Shown: positions 44,006 through 53,735 of the stretch, in pieces
Position numbering within the stretch: the stretch's first letter is position 1
Layout of the letters: each line of letters starts with the position of its first letter
From: Aciduricibacillus chroicocephali
GTDB lineage: Bacteria > Bacillota > Bacilli > Bacillales > Amphibacillaceae
DNA length: 64,000 nucleotides
Direction of reading: 5' to 3'
Assembly: GCF_030762805.1 (NCBI RefSeq)
Contig: NZ_CP129113.1
Location: 1,006,001 to 1,070,000, forward strand
Notes under the pieces: generated by a model
The model's input: the letters and a program-made list of their open reading frames with translations, nothing else
Databases searched by the model: none
What the model was told of the DNA's origin: nothing
Translations under genes and position numbers: made by a program

Positions 44006-44034
44006 TTGATGTAAAGAGTTGGCAAATATACTAT
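44006..44034 (+). promoter_or_regulatory. Candidate SigA promoter of ctaG
   Basis: TTGATG, 17-base spacer, TACTAT. Moderate match. Confidence 0.4.
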
Positions 44035-44073
44035 ACTGTACAGGAAAGCATTAATTGTGAGGTGAAATCAGCA

Positions 44074-45006
44074 ATGTGGCTTAATCTGCAGATTTTTGGG
44101 TTCAGAGCTTTATGGAGTCCATATTATATGGCATTTCTTATTGGACTTGCTCTGGCCTATTTTTTGATTACTGGACCTTTACGACATAAGTTTGTCAATG
44201 GAGTTTCTAAGCCGACACGTAAGCAACAATTGTTCTTTTATTCGGCCATCGCTTTGCTTTACATAGTCAAAGGTTCTCCTATTGACCTTCTAACGCATAT
44301 TATGCTGACGTTTCATATGGCTCAGCTCGCTATTTTTCTTCTTGTTGTCCCAATATTTTTTATTAAAGGTATTCCAGAATGGATTTGGCGCAAAATAGTG
44401 AAGAACCGTCTTATTGAGCCAATGCTGAACGTACTGACAAAGCCTTTAATCGCGATCCTCCTATTTAATGGACTGTTTTCTCTTTATCATATTCCCGCTA
44501 TCTTTAATTTTTCAAAGACAGCGCAAGTAGCACATACTTCTTTTGCGATTGTGCTATTCATTGCATCATTTATTGTTTGGTGGCCGTTGCTTAATCCATT
44601 AAATGAGAAAGATGATATTCATCCACTTTTAAAGCTCGCCTATATTGCTGGAAATGGTGTATTGTTCACTCCGGCATGCGTGCTAATCATTTTTGCATCA
44701 CATCCTCTATTTGATGCATACAGCCAAAATGGAGCTTGGATGCAGGCGCTTGCGCTTTGTGTTCCTGGAGATGTGCTTGGCAATCTCCAATTCGCAATCT
44801 CAGGACCTGAAATGTTCTCATCTATGTCGACAATGGAGGATCAGCAGCTTGGTGGGATTATTATGAAAATCATGCAGGAAGGAGTGTATATTTTCCTCAT
44901 GGCGAGAATCTTCTTCGGATGGTTCACGAGAGAAAGTCTGAAAGTGGATCCGTTACCTGCCGACTGGTCAGATGCGGACATTCAAGACACAAAATATACT
45001 ATTTGA
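44074..45006 (+). CDS. ctaG: caa3 oxidase assembly factor CtaG
   Basis: A 310-residue, seven-span membrane protein with 'RALWSPYYMAFLIGLALAYF', 'DLLTHIMLTFHMAQL' and 'QQLGGIIMKIMQEGVY', matching the CtaG (DUF1404/caa3_CtaG) family needed for a functional caa3 oxidase in B. subtilis, probably in copper centre assembly. ATG at 44074 chosen because GAGGTGA lies eight bases upstream. It has its own promoter candidate and an unexplained palindrome before it. Confidence 0.92.
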   Translation: MWLNLQIFGFRALWSPYYMAFLIGLALAYFLITGPLRHKFVNGVSKPTRKQQLFFYSAIALLYIVKGSPIDLLTHIMLTFHMAQLAIFLLVVPIFFIKGIPEWIWRKIVKNRLIEPMLNVLTKPLIAILLFNGLFSLYHIPAIFNFSKTAQVAHTSFAIVLFIASFIVWWPLLNPLNEKDDIHPLLKLAYIAGNGVLFTPACVLIIFASHPLFDAYSQNGAWMQALALCVPGDVLGNLQFAISGPEMFSSMSTMEDQQLGGIIMKIMQEGVYIFLMARIFFGWFTRESLKVDPLPADWSDADIQDTKYTI

Positions 45007-45027
45007 CACCTGAAAGGAAACTGACAT

Positions 45028-45483
45028 ATGCCTATTCTGCCAACTCTTAGTACATCATTTATTGTTTTGAGCGGGATCCTTGTTGCGATTGGTTGGATTC
45101 AGATTGCGAAGGGAAAGTACAAAGCACATAAGAATACAATGATCGCTGCTTCGATCAGTGCTTTGTTATTCTTTATCATTTATCTTTCGAGAACTATCTT
45201 CGTTGGGAACACAAGCTTCGGGGGACCTGACAATATCAAGACATACTATACAATTTTTCTGATTTTTCATATCACATTGGCAACAGGAGGGGCTATTCTT
45301 GGTGTCGTAACGCTCGTTCTTGCGTTCAAACGAAGAATTGACCGACATCGAAAAATGGGGCCGATAACAAGTATTGTCTGGTTTTTTACTGCGATTACAG
45401 GTGTCGCTGTTTATTTGCTTCTTTATGTATTTTATAAAGGCGGCGAAACAACAAGTCTTATAAAAGCAATTCTTGGAACATGA
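45028..45483 (+). CDS. ctaM: DUF420 membrane protein, CtaM-like
   Basis: A 151-residue, four-span protein of the DUF420 family with histidines in 'KAHKNTMIAA', 'FLIFHITLATGG' and 'RIDRHRKMGPIT' that could bind heme or copper. S. aureus CtaM, of this family, is needed to mature the aa3-type oxidase. Twenty-one bases after ctaG, so probably in the same transcript. In B. subtilis the DUF420 gene (yozB) is elsewhere. The symbol is inferred from family and context. Confidence 0.78.
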   Translation: MPILPTLSTSFIVLSGILVAIGWIQIAKGKYKAHKNTMIAASISALLFFIIYLSRTIFVGNTSFGGPDNIKTYYTIFLIFHITLATGGAILGVVTLVLAFKRRIDRHRKMGPITSIVWFFTAITGVAVYLLLYVFYKGGETTSLIKAILGT

Positions 45484-45513
45484 AAAAGCAGGAGCAACCG
45501 CTCCTGCTTTTTT
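45483..45513. terminator. Bidirectional terminator
   Basis: AAAAAGCAGGAGC pairs with GCTCCTGCTTTTT around a four-base loop. Confidence 0.9.
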
Positions 45514-45544
45514 GGTTTATATGCATATTTACCGCAACCGCTAG

Positions 45545-46603
45545 TTAAACTTTTACATTCCATTTAATAATTCCGGCTTCTTTAGCTGATTTGAATGCGA
45601 TGACGAGTAAAGGTCCTAATATAAATCCAAATATGCCAAGAAGCTTCAGACCGATGAACATTGAGACTAGAGTTGCAAGTGGAGAGAGTCCTATATGTTG
45701 TCCCATGAACTTAGGTTCAAGAATACGTCTAATAGCAAGCAGGATTACCGCCAATATTGCAAGTTTGGTGCCGAGGACTGTATCGCCTGAAAGGAAGGTG
45801 AAAATAAACCACGGTCCAAGTATGATAATGGAACCGATTATCGGAATGATATCGATAATCCATATAATGAGCGACATGATGAATGCAACTTCTGGAACAA
45901 TCAGAAATAATCCGATCAGCGAGGCGCCCAAAATGAAGAAACTTACAAGTACTTGTGCCTTGATAAAGCCAAGAACAACACTTCCGAGTCGTTTGTTCAT
46001 GAATGTCACTTTAGCCGCAGTTTCTTCTGTCAGCATTGCATAAATGCGAGCCTTAATTATAGGAAGTTCCAGCATAAATAAGAACAAGGCAATCAAATAA
46101 ACAAGAATACTGATCAAATATTGAGGAACTTTAACAAAAAGTTGAGCAATATTATCAAGCGTTAGTTTATCCTTAGCTGCATTTCCGATTGTTGTAAGAT
46201 TATCTTGCAGACCGCTTGTCACTTGCCGAACAAATTCTGGAGGCAAATTTTGGGCGTATTGCTGCAGTTCTTCTTCAAGCTTGCCGTAAATGACATTTAA
46301 GTCGTTGATGTATTTTGGCATATCATCAATCAAATGAACAATTTGTGTTAGAGTCGTAATGATTATATATGTACCAGCTGTTCCTACAAGGAAGAGAAAT
46401 AGAAGGAAAACAATCAAAACGGCATGCTGTCTGCTTAATCTCGCCCGGCGTTGCAGCAACTTTACGAGCGGGTTAAGAGCAAGTGCTGTTATAAGACCAG
46501 CAATTAGTGGAATGGATACAGGGAGTATGAAATAAAGCGCAATAATTGCAATGGCGAACATGAATATGAGCGTCCATTGGCGTTTGGATATTTTACGTAA
46601 CAA
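45545..46603 (-). CDS. AI-2E/YtvI-family membrane protein
   Basis: A 352-residue protein with about eight membrane spans in the AI-2 exporter superfamily. It has a soluble helical region near residues 85-150 and the late motif 'EPKFMGQHIGLSPLATLVSM' typical of YtvI-like members, one of which is a sporulation integral membrane protein. Substrate unknown. The start appears to be TTG with a weak ribosome site. It is an extra gene between the cta and ylb blocks relative to B. subtilis. Confidence 0.82.
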   Translation of the reverse strand: MLRKISKRQWTLIFMFAIAIIALYFILPVSIPLIAGLITALALNPLVKLLQRRARLSRQHAVLIVFLLFLFLVGTAGTYIIITTLTQIVHLIDDMPKYINDLNVIYGKLEEELQQYAQNLPPEFVRQVTSGLQDNLTTIGNAAKDKLTLDNIAQLFVKVPQYLISILVYLIALFLFMLELPIIKARIYAMLTEETAAKVTFMNKRLGSVVLGFIKAQVLVSFFILGASLIGLFLIVPEVAFIMSLIIWIIDIIPIIGSIIILGPWFIFTFLSGDTVLGTKLAILAVILLAIRRILEPKFMGQHIGLSPLATLVSMFIGLKLLGIFGFILGPLLVIAFKSAKEAGIIKWNVKV

Positions 46604-46690
46604 GACGATCGGCTGGCTCCCTTCAGTTAACGGTTTTTCTTAAAGAATATAGCATGAACTGACACTTTTTAACAGCTTGTAAAAGTAAAC

Positions 46691-46714
46691 AGACCAGCTT
46701 ACTTCAGCTGGTCT
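46691..46714 (-). terminator. Terminator after yugN
   Basis: AGACCAGC and GCTGGTCT pair over eight bases; only a moderate T tract in the minus direction. Confidence 0.6.
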
Positions 46715-46720
46715 GTTCCA

Positions 46721-47092
46721 TTAGACATGGGCTTTATATGCTTCTATTTCTTCTTGTATTTTGTCCACAAGCCCCTGGGCCCGTTCTACAAGAGATTGAG
46801 GAAACTCTTCGTCTGGTCCATATTCAATACCATGGGGATAATAATGTTTGCCTAGCAATGGTGTCATAAGTTTAATGATTGCATCACGGCGATCGACATC
46901 GCCTTCAATTGCGCGGCCCTGGATGCGGATGTAGTATGTAATGTTCTTTTCATTGGAGCCGATTTTGAAATCATATGTAACGCGTTCATAATCCCATTGG
47001 CCTGCACGGATGAAACCATGTTTGCCCATCAGGTGGTCAAGCGGACGCAGTTCTACAATTGCACCATCTACCACGGAATTCTCAATCTTCAT
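46721..47092 (-). CDS. yugN: YugN-like protein
   Basis: A 123-residue protein with 'HGFIRAGQWDYERVTYDFKI', 'IRIQGRAIEGDVDRRDAIIK' and 'LMTPLLGKHYYPHGIEYG', matching the YugN family, whose function is unknown. A strong AGGTG ribosome site precedes the ATG. Single gene, divergent from ylbC. Confidence 0.88.
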   Translation of the reverse strand: MKIENSVVDGAIVELRPLDHLMGKHGFIRAGQWDYERVTYDFKIGSNEKNITYYIRIQGRAIEGDVDRRDAIIKLMTPLLGKHYYPHGIEYGPDEEFPQSLVERAQGLVDKIQEEIEAYKAHV

Positions 47093-47281
47093 TAATTATA
47101 CACCTCGCAAAATTAGCCTCTCACTCCATATAATAGTATGAATTGACAGAAGTTGCAATGATTTCAGAATAACACCTTCTTACCAGCTTAAAAGACTCAT
47201 ATTTCTGTTCTATTTTCCTCAATAACGGTTATAATGTTCTAAAAGAAAATAAGGCGGTGCCTTGGCAGAAAGGAATGCGAT

Positions 47282-48337
47282 ATGCGAAAGATACGCAATC
47301 TGCTTTTAATATTTTTAGTTATTTTTGCAGCTTATTCCATCTTAACGAGCAATAATGCAGAGAAAAAAGAAACAATGAACAGAGCTGAAAAAATAATAAC
47401 GAATACAAATTCTGAGAAGAACCTTCAAACAGGTGCAGGAACAATCCCGTTAAAGGGTGATCTTTATAAATGGATAGGCAAGAAGGATTCAGACCTATTG
47501 AAGGCTTATGGTAAGCCACTGCGAAAGGACTTAAGCGCTTATGGTTATAAGTGGTGGGTGTATAAAAATAAAAACAACAGCTATATTCAATTTGGTGTTG
47601 AAAATGGAGTCGTTCAGACTCTTTACGCTATTGGAAAAGGAATAGGAATGGATCCTGTTAAATACGGAGATTCTTATTCAGAAGCTAATTCCAAATTGCA
47701 TTTCAAGAAACGGGTTACGTATGAGAAAGGGATGTCCTCCTATACGTTCAGATTGAAAGATAAGGATATGAAGATGTGGCCGCTGATGAAAATCAACGAT
47801 TCCCTTTTCGCTCAATATTATTTTGATACATTCACAGATCAGTTGTCAGCTGTAAGAGTTATGAATGCAAATGTGCTGTTAAAGCAGCGTCCTTATGAAG
47901 TTGAATATCGTGGTAATTTGCCGGAACGTCCAGAACTGACGGAGGTCGATTGGGAGAAAGCAGAGTCTGGAATGGAAAAGCAAATTCTGGATATTACCAA
48001 TGTGATGCGTCAGTCACATGGCAAGCGAGTATTGAAACCAGATACAAAAACAGCTGAAGTTGCCTATTTGCACAGTAAGGACATGTCCGACAACAATTAT
48101 TTCTCACATTATGGTCTGGATGGAACTGGACTTAAAGAAAGACTTGCCGAAAAACACCTTACCTATATTTCTGCCGGGGAAAATATCGCGGCTCAATATC
48201 CAGATGCTGCGGCGGCTATGGAAGGATGGCTTAATTCCAAAGGCCATCGTGAAGCATTACTGCATAATGGCTATACACATCTTGGAGCAGGTGTTTATAA
48301 GTATTACTATACACAGAACTTTTTGCAGAAACCTTAA
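47282..48337 (+). CDS. ylbC: CAP/SCP-domain protein YlbC
   Basis: A 351-residue protein with an N-terminal signal or anchor (residues 6-22), a CAP-associated domain in the middle ('KWIGKKDSDLLKAYGKPLRK') and a C-terminal CAP/SCP domain with 'AYLHSKDMSDNNYFSHYG', 'SAGENIAA' and 'WLNSKGHREALL'. It is likely outside the membrane; the function of bacterial CAP proteins is largely unknown. First gene of the ylbC-ylbG stretch. Confidence 0.87.
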   Translation: MRKIRNLLLIFLVIFAAYSILTSNNAEKKETMNRAEKIITNTNSEKNLQTGAGTIPLKGDLYKWIGKKDSDLLKAYGKPLRKDLSAYGYKWWVYKNKNNSYIQFGVENGVVQTLYAIGKGIGMDPVKYGDSYSEANSKLHFKKRVTYEKGMSSYTFRLKDKDMKMWPLMKINDSLFAQYYFDTFTDQLSAVRVMNANVLLKQRPYEVEYRGNLPERPELTEVDWEKAESGMEKQILDITNVMRQSHGKRVLKPDTKTAEVAYLHSKDMSDNNYFSHYGLDGTGLKERLAEKHLTYISAGENIAAQYPDAAAAMEGWLNSKGHREALLHNGYTHLGAGVYKYYYTQNFLQKP

Positions 48338-48341
48338 TGAT

Positions 48342-48372
48342 AAGAGGCTGTCCGCCGTGACAGCCTCTTTGT
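48342..48372 (+). terminator. Terminator after ylbC
   Basis: AAGAGGCTGTC pairs with GACAGCCTCTT around a short loop, then TTG. Confidence 0.8.
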
Positions 48373-48434
48373 ATATTCATCTTTTGTTATCGCTTTGCAT
48401 ATAAATGGTAGAAAAATAGTCCGGAGGTGAGTGC

Positions 48435-48836
48435 GTGGCAGATCAAGAACTACATCCGCAGGTCGTGCAGTTCAGGGAGTTCCTTCAAAGACGTCCTGGT
48501 TTGGTCCGGGCTGCGAGGGAAAGTGGAAGGGGATATCAGGAGTTTTTCGAGAATTGGGTATTACTTGGAGAGAATGATCCTTATTGGAAGAAATTCGAAG
48601 AGGGAGAAGAAACCAAAGATACCGAAAAGAAAGCGGAAAAATCTTTGCCTTTTCTTGATACAGTTATGAATTTAGCAAAAAAAACGGACCCTGCTGAAAT
48701 CCGCAAACATGCTGAGTCTTTTGGTGAGACGATCCGCTCTCTTCAAGAAATGGTAGCACTATTTCAGAAAAACGAAAAAAATACGGTGAAGAATCAATCT
48801 GGGAATAGTGAATTGTTTCATGTATTCCGTGACTAG
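48435..48836 (+). CDS. ylbD: YlbD-like coat-associated protein
   Basis: A 133-residue acidic and basic mixed protein beginning at GTG with GGAGGTGA upstream. 'QFREFLQRRPGLVRAARESG' and 'QEFFENWVLLGENDPYWKKF' fit the YlbD family, listed as a putative coat protein in B. subtilis; evidence for that role is thin. ylbE follows after 11 bases. Confidence 0.8.
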   Translation: MADQELHPQVVQFREFLQRRPGLVRAARESGRGYQEFFENWVLLGENDPYWKKFEEGEETKDTEKKAEKSLPFLDTVMNLAKKTDPAEIRKHAESFGETIRSLQEMVALFQKNEKNTVKNQSGNSELFHVFRD

Positions 48837-48847
48837 GAGGAAGGATT

Positions 48848-49081
48848 ATGGATTCAGATACGAGAATCAGGCTGCGGGAACAGCCGGAGCTCATTCGTTA
48901 TGTGAGAATGCACCCTGACTGGTACCGGCAGCTGTCGCGTGATCCGGAAAGTTTTTCGAAACTTGAAAAGGAAGCTAAAGTATTCTATGGAAAGACGTTT
49001 CCCCAACGAGTTGAAAGAATCGGAAATCAGCTGCAGATGCTTCGACTTCTTGCGGGTATGGCAAAATCGCTGGATGAATGA
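48848..49081 (+). CDS. ylbE: YlbE-like protein
   Basis: A 77-residue protein with 'LREQPELIRYVRMHPDWYRQ' and 'LSRDPESFSKLEKEAKVFYG', the YlbE pattern. Function unknown. It reads in one unit with ylbD, with GAGGAAGGA upstream. Confidence 0.82.
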   Translation: MDSDTRIRLREQPELIRYVRMHPDWYRQLSRDPESFSKLEKEAKVFYGKTFPQRVERIGNQLQMLRLLAGMAKSLDE

Positions 49082-49142
49082 AGTCGATACAGTATTTCCC
49101 ACGGTCGCATTTTCGTGTTAATATAAGACCGGGGGAGATAAC

Positions 49143-49574
49143 ATGATTGCAACGCTCGAATATGCCCGGATCCTTGACGAGTCCGAGGCTTTAGGCCAGA
49201 TGATTTTACGTTCTGAGCAGGCAAGTGCTTACATCGAAGCCCGCCGTGCAATGGAAGAAGATCAAGAAGCCCAAATGCTAATTAAAGCATTTAATCATAT
49301 AAAAATGCAGTATGAGGACGTTCAGCGATTTGGCCGGTATCATCCGGATTACAATGAAATTATGCGGGATGTTCGTAAGACAAAACGGGAGATGGATATG
49401 AACTCGTTAGTCGCTGCGTTTAAAATAGAAGAGAGAAAGCTGCAGCAATTGCTCGATGAAGTTAGCATAATCATTGCCGATAGTGTCAGTGAGCAGGTCA
49501 TTGCCCCGCGAGGAACTTCCGGTGGCGGCTGTGGTTGCGGAAGCGGTGGCGGTTGTGGTTGTAAAGTCGGATAA
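49143..49574 (+). CDS. ylbF: RicF/YlbF, Y-complex subunit
   Basis: A 143-residue protein with the helical Com_YlbF domain ('ARILDESEALGQMILRSEQA') and a C-terminal Cys/Gly tail with CGCGSGGGCGC. YlbF (RicF) with YmcA and YaaT forms the Ric/Y complex, which carries 4Fe-4S clusters and steers RNase Y maturation of mRNA, affecting sporulation, competence and biofilm. The tail cysteines are known cluster ligands in the family. ATG follows GGGGGAG. Confidence 0.92.
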   Translation: MIATLEYARILDESEALGQMILRSEQASAYIEARRAMEEDQEAQMLIKAFNHIKMQYEDVQRFGRYHPDYNEIMRDVRKTKREMDMNSLVAAFKIEERKLQQLLDEVSIIIADSVSEQVIAPRGTSGGGCGCGSGGGCGCKVG

Positions 49575-49612
49575 GCGATGCTCCGCCTCGCCCTCGGAAA
49601 GGTAGGTAAACG

Positions 49613-49882
49613 ATGGATGTATCACGTCAGGGACTGATTGTCTGGTTCCAGCATATGAAAAATCTACGTCAAATCAAAAGACATGGGCATCTCGTATATG
49701 CATCAAAAAAGATGCGTTATGCTGTTCTCTATGTAAACCAGGATGAGATCGGCGATGTGGAAGTACGATTGCAGAAACTCAGCTTCGTCTCGCGGACAGA
49801 GCGGTCTGAAAAGCCGTTTGTCAATACAACTTTCGAGAATGCGCTTCCCGACAAGGCAAAGCAGTATGATTATAAATTCTAA
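49613..49882 (+). CDS. ylbG: YlbG (DUF2129) protein
   Basis: An 89-residue protein with 'RQGLIVWFQHMKNLRQIKRH' and 'VHYASKKMRYAVLY'-type text ('LVYASKKMRYAVLYVNQD'), typical of YlbG. RNA binding has been suggested for the fold but no role is known. Followed by a strong terminator. Confidence 0.87.
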   Translation: MDVSRQGLIVWFQHMKNLRQIKRHGHLVYASKKMRYAVLYVNQDEIGDVEVRLQKLSFVSRTERSEKPFVNTTFENALPDKAKQYDYKF

Positions 49883-49920
49883 AAAAGAACCTGCAGACAC
49901 ATGTTCTGCAGGTTCTTTTG
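49883..49920 (+). terminator. Terminator after ylbG
   Basis: AAAAGAACCTGCAGA pairs with TCTGCAGGTTCTTTT. Confidence 0.9.
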
Positions 49921-49993
49921 TTCCTGGGAACAAAAGGCAAAGGGAGAGGAGAAACTGAAAGAGAATTTACGGGGAAAGATAAACTCTCTTCCT

Positions 49994-50022
49994 TGAACAG
50001 CCTGGCATTCGCGCGCTGTTCA
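49994..50022. other. Inverted repeat upstream of rsmD
   Basis: TGAACAGC and GCTGTTCA, eight perfect pairs with a 13-base loop, no T tract. It lies between the ylbG terminator and rsmD. Confidence 0.35.
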
Positions 50023-50126
50023 CTAGTTATTATGGACAGTTACGGAAGATATATACATATTTATTGATAAAATTTTTTCGTATATAATAACGAACAGAGA
50101 CTTTATAAAAGAAATGGGTGATGATG

Positions 50127-51187
<1,061 letters not shown>

Positions 51188-51204
51188 AAATAAAAATAAA
51201 AACT

Positions 51205-51237
51205 AAAGCCCCCTGACTCGAGTCAGGGGGCTTTGCT
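51205..51237. terminator. Bidirectional terminator coaD/ylbJ
   Basis: A perfect 30-base palindrome (51205-51234, centre GACTCGAGTC) with GC-rich arms. Confidence 0.9.
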
Positions 51238-51251
51238 TTACAATTAATTGC

Positions 51252-52481
51252 TTATGCGGAGTTCTTTTTTGTCTTTAAAATCTGCACTAACATTAGATAA
51301 GCTGCGAGTGCAAGGCAACCGATTGTGAGTATGGGGCCAGCTATCGCAGTAACTTCGATAAGATCGTTAACCTGTTCAGAAAACACAGTTTCAGTTACAG
51401 GGAAGTGCTGATAATCAAATACTTGCCTGTTCAAATATAGCGGCTTGTACAATAGGAAGGTCAAAGATGCTGCGATAATCCCGTGCAGGATACGAGCGAA
51501 GAAATATGGCTTGAACCGGATATCTGACTTTGCCAGTATACTTGCTACTTGTGATTGTATGGAAAACCCATTAAAACCGAGAATAAAGCTGACAGCTATG
51601 GCCATTCCAAACATATCATCAAGAGCGAGCTGAGAAATCATTTGCGAGCCAAGTGTAATTTCAAACATTCCTGACATGATTGGCAAGCCGAGTTCACCCG
51701 GCAATGACAGCATTTCTAGTATGATTGTAAGTATAGATGCGATAACCGGGGTGATGCCGGTAAGGTAGAGTAATTTAGTCAATACAGAGAACAAAATAAT
51801 GAAACCGCCGACCATTACGAGTGTTTTAATGGAATTAATAACGGCTGTGCTAGCGATTTCACCGAGGGGGCGTTTTTCTCTAAGACGGGTTCGATGCATC
51901 TCTCTCAATGCTCTCAGAAGTGGCATACCGCTTTTTTTAGTTTGCTTGCTAGTTGTATTTCTCTCCTCTTTATGTCCATAAAAGCGCATGCATATTCCAA
52001 CTATGGCGTTGCCTGCATAGTGACTGATTGCAAGGAGGATCCCTAGTTTGGAATCATGGAAAAAACCGATTGAAACAGCACCGAAGATAAACAGCGGGCT
52101 CGATGCATTAGTAAAACAGACGAGCCGTTCTGCTTCAATCCTTGTAAGCTGTTTTTCTTCACGGAGACGGACAGCTATCTTAGCTCCTGTCGGATATCCG
52201 CTTGCCATACCCATGATCCAGCCGAAGCTTCCAGCACCTGGTACACGGAAGAGCGGCCTCATGACTGGTTCAAATAAAACACCAAGGAACCTGACAACCC
52301 CGAAGGATATTAGTAATTCTGCCGTTATGAAAAAAGGCAGTAATGATGGGAATACGATTTCCCACCACATGTTAAGCCCGTGTATGCTCGCTCCCACAGC
52401 CTGATCGGGAAATGTGATCAGGCCAAGGGCAATGAATGACGTTGCCCCGGCGAATAGCAATGTATGTAAAATCTGTTTCAT
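51252..52481 (-). CDS. ylbJ: Sporulation integral membrane protein YlbJ
   Basis: A 409-residue protein with about eight to ten spans and two nucleoside-recognition (Gate) segments, seen as 'MGMASGYPTGAKIAVRLREE' and 'SFILGFNGFSIQSQVASIL'. YlbJ is made in the mother cell and is needed for normal spore cortex formation in B. subtilis. Transported substrate unknown. It is convergent with coaD and divergent from ylbL. Confidence 0.9.
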   Translation of the reverse strand: MKQILHTLLFAGATSFIALGLITFPDQAVGASIHGLNMWWEIVFPSLLPFFITAELLISFGVVRFLGVLFEPVMRPLFRVPGAGSFGWIMGMASGYPTGAKIAVRLREEKQLTRIEAERLVCFTNASSPLFIFGAVSIGFFHDSKLGILLAISHYAGNAIVGICMRFYGHKEERNTTSKQTKKSGMPLLRALREMHRTRLREKRPLGEIASTAVINSIKTLVMVGGFIILFSVLTKLLYLTGITPVIASILTIILEMLSLPGELGLPIMSGMFEITLGSQMISQLALDDMFGMAIAVSFILGFNGFSIQSQVASILAKSDIRFKPYFFARILHGIIAASLTFLLYKPLYLNRQVFDYQHFPVTETVFSEQVNDLIEVTAIAGPILTIGCLALAAYLMLVQILKTKKNSA

Positions 52482-52667
52482 GAATCAGTCCTCCTGAAAA
52501 AGAGCTCGGGCTTTTACAACCTTTTTAGGGCATAGTAGAATAAATGAAGAATTTGCTATGCGAGTCTCTAACAATATACGCACATACAGCAGAGCAATAT
52601 GCCATAATAATATAAACACCGGCAGCCGTATCAAGGATTATTGGATGAAGAGCGACAGGAGGAACTT

Positions 52668-53693
52668 ATGAAGAATTTACGCAAATATCTTATAACGACA
52701 ATGATCATGCTGATCGTCGTTTACTTGCTTGTCGGTTTTAGGCTGCCATATTACATATACAGACCAGGCAGTGCCGATGTTTTAGAGCCAATTGTGAAAG
52801 TCGATGATGGATACAAGAGTAAAGGCAGCATGCATATGGTGACGGTGAGTGGTGGACAGGCGACATTGCTAGGACTCATGCTTGCAAAAATGACGCCTCA
52901 TAATGAAATATTACCGATTGACGAAGTGCGTCCTAAGGGCATTACGAATGACCAATACAGACATGCTCAAATTGAGATGATGGAGGGCTCACAAGAGAAA
53001 GCGACCATTGTTGGGTATAAAGCTGCAGGGGCTGATATCGAGATTAAGTATAAGGGTGTCTATGTCGTCTCAGCAATTAAAGGAATGCCGGCATATGGCA
53101 AACTTAAAAAAGGCGATCTTATTACATCAATTGATGGTACAGAAGTGAAAAGTGCTGAAGATCTGATGCGAATCTTGCAAGATAAGCAAGCGGGAGACAA
53201 AGTGCAAGTTGACTATAAGAGGGGTAAGAAAAAACAGCAAGCTGAGATTCAATTGAAAATGTTTAATAAAGGTTCCGAAAAAGCTGGTCTCGGCATACAG
53301 CTTGTGACAGACAGAGAACTTGATGTCGATCCTAAGATACATTTTTCGAGTGGCGATGTGGGAGGACCTAGTGCTGGGCTTATGTTTTCGCTTGAAATCT
53401 ATGACCAATTGACAAAGAAAGACCTTACCGGAGGGCACGAAATTGCTGGTACAGGAGAAATCAGCTATGAAGGAGATATCGAGCCCATAGGGGGAATCGA
53501 TAAGAAAGTGATTGCAGCCGATCAGCAAGGCATTGAAATATTCTTTGCGCCAAATGAGCACGGCAAGGAAAATTCCAATTATAAAGTTGCTAAGGCCACA
53601 GCAGATGAGATCGGAACAAAAATGAAAATTGTTCCTGTTGATACATTTAAAGAAGCATTGAATTATCTAGAGAAACTTCCTCCGAAAAAATAA
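52668..53693 (+). CDS. ylbL: PDZ-Lon serine protease YlbL/SepM
   Basis: A 341-residue membrane-anchored protease: N-terminal helix (residues 7-24), PDZ domain with 'VSAIKGMPAYGKLKKGDLIT' and a Lon-type protease domain. Catalytic Ser235 is in 'GGPSAGLMF' and Lys279 in 'GGIDKKVIAA'. B. subtilis YlbL degrades the division inhibitor YneA after DNA damage; SepM of streptococci processes a pheromone. ATG chosen over an upstream TTG because AGGAGG lies close before it. The neighbour ylbK of B. subtilis is absent. Confidence 0.93.
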   Translation: MKNLRKYLITTMIMLIVVYLLVGFRLPYYIYRPGSADVLEPIVKVDDGYKSKGSMHMVTVSGGQATLLGLMLAKMTPHNEILPIDEVRPKGITNDQYRHAQIEMMEGSQEKATIVGYKAAGADIEIKYKGVYVVSAIKGMPAYGKLKKGDLITSIDGTEVKSAEDLMRILQDKQAGDKVQVDYKRGKKKQQAEIQLKMFNKGSEKAGLGIQLVTDRELDVDPKIHFSSGDVGGPSAGLMFSLEIYDQLTKKDLTGGHEIAGTGEISYEGDIEPIGGIDKKVIAADQQGIEIFFAPNEHGKENSNYKVAKATADEIGTKMKIVPVDTFKEALNYLEKLPPKK

Positions 53694-53696
53694 AGG

Positions 53697-53735
53697 ACCA
53701 GCCCCGGAAAAATAGTGGGGCTGGTTTTTCTTTTT
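53697..53735. terminator. Bidirectional terminator
   Basis: ACCAGCCCC pairs with GGGGCTGGT followed by T5C and further T. Confidence 0.85.

Noticed and set aside
47200-47240. Promoter before ylbC with TATAAT near 47230
   Set aside because: No acceptable -35 box at a usable distance, so not listed.
49743-49958. 71-residue frame overlapping ylbG and its terminator
   Set aside because: It reads through the terminator and has no ribosome site.
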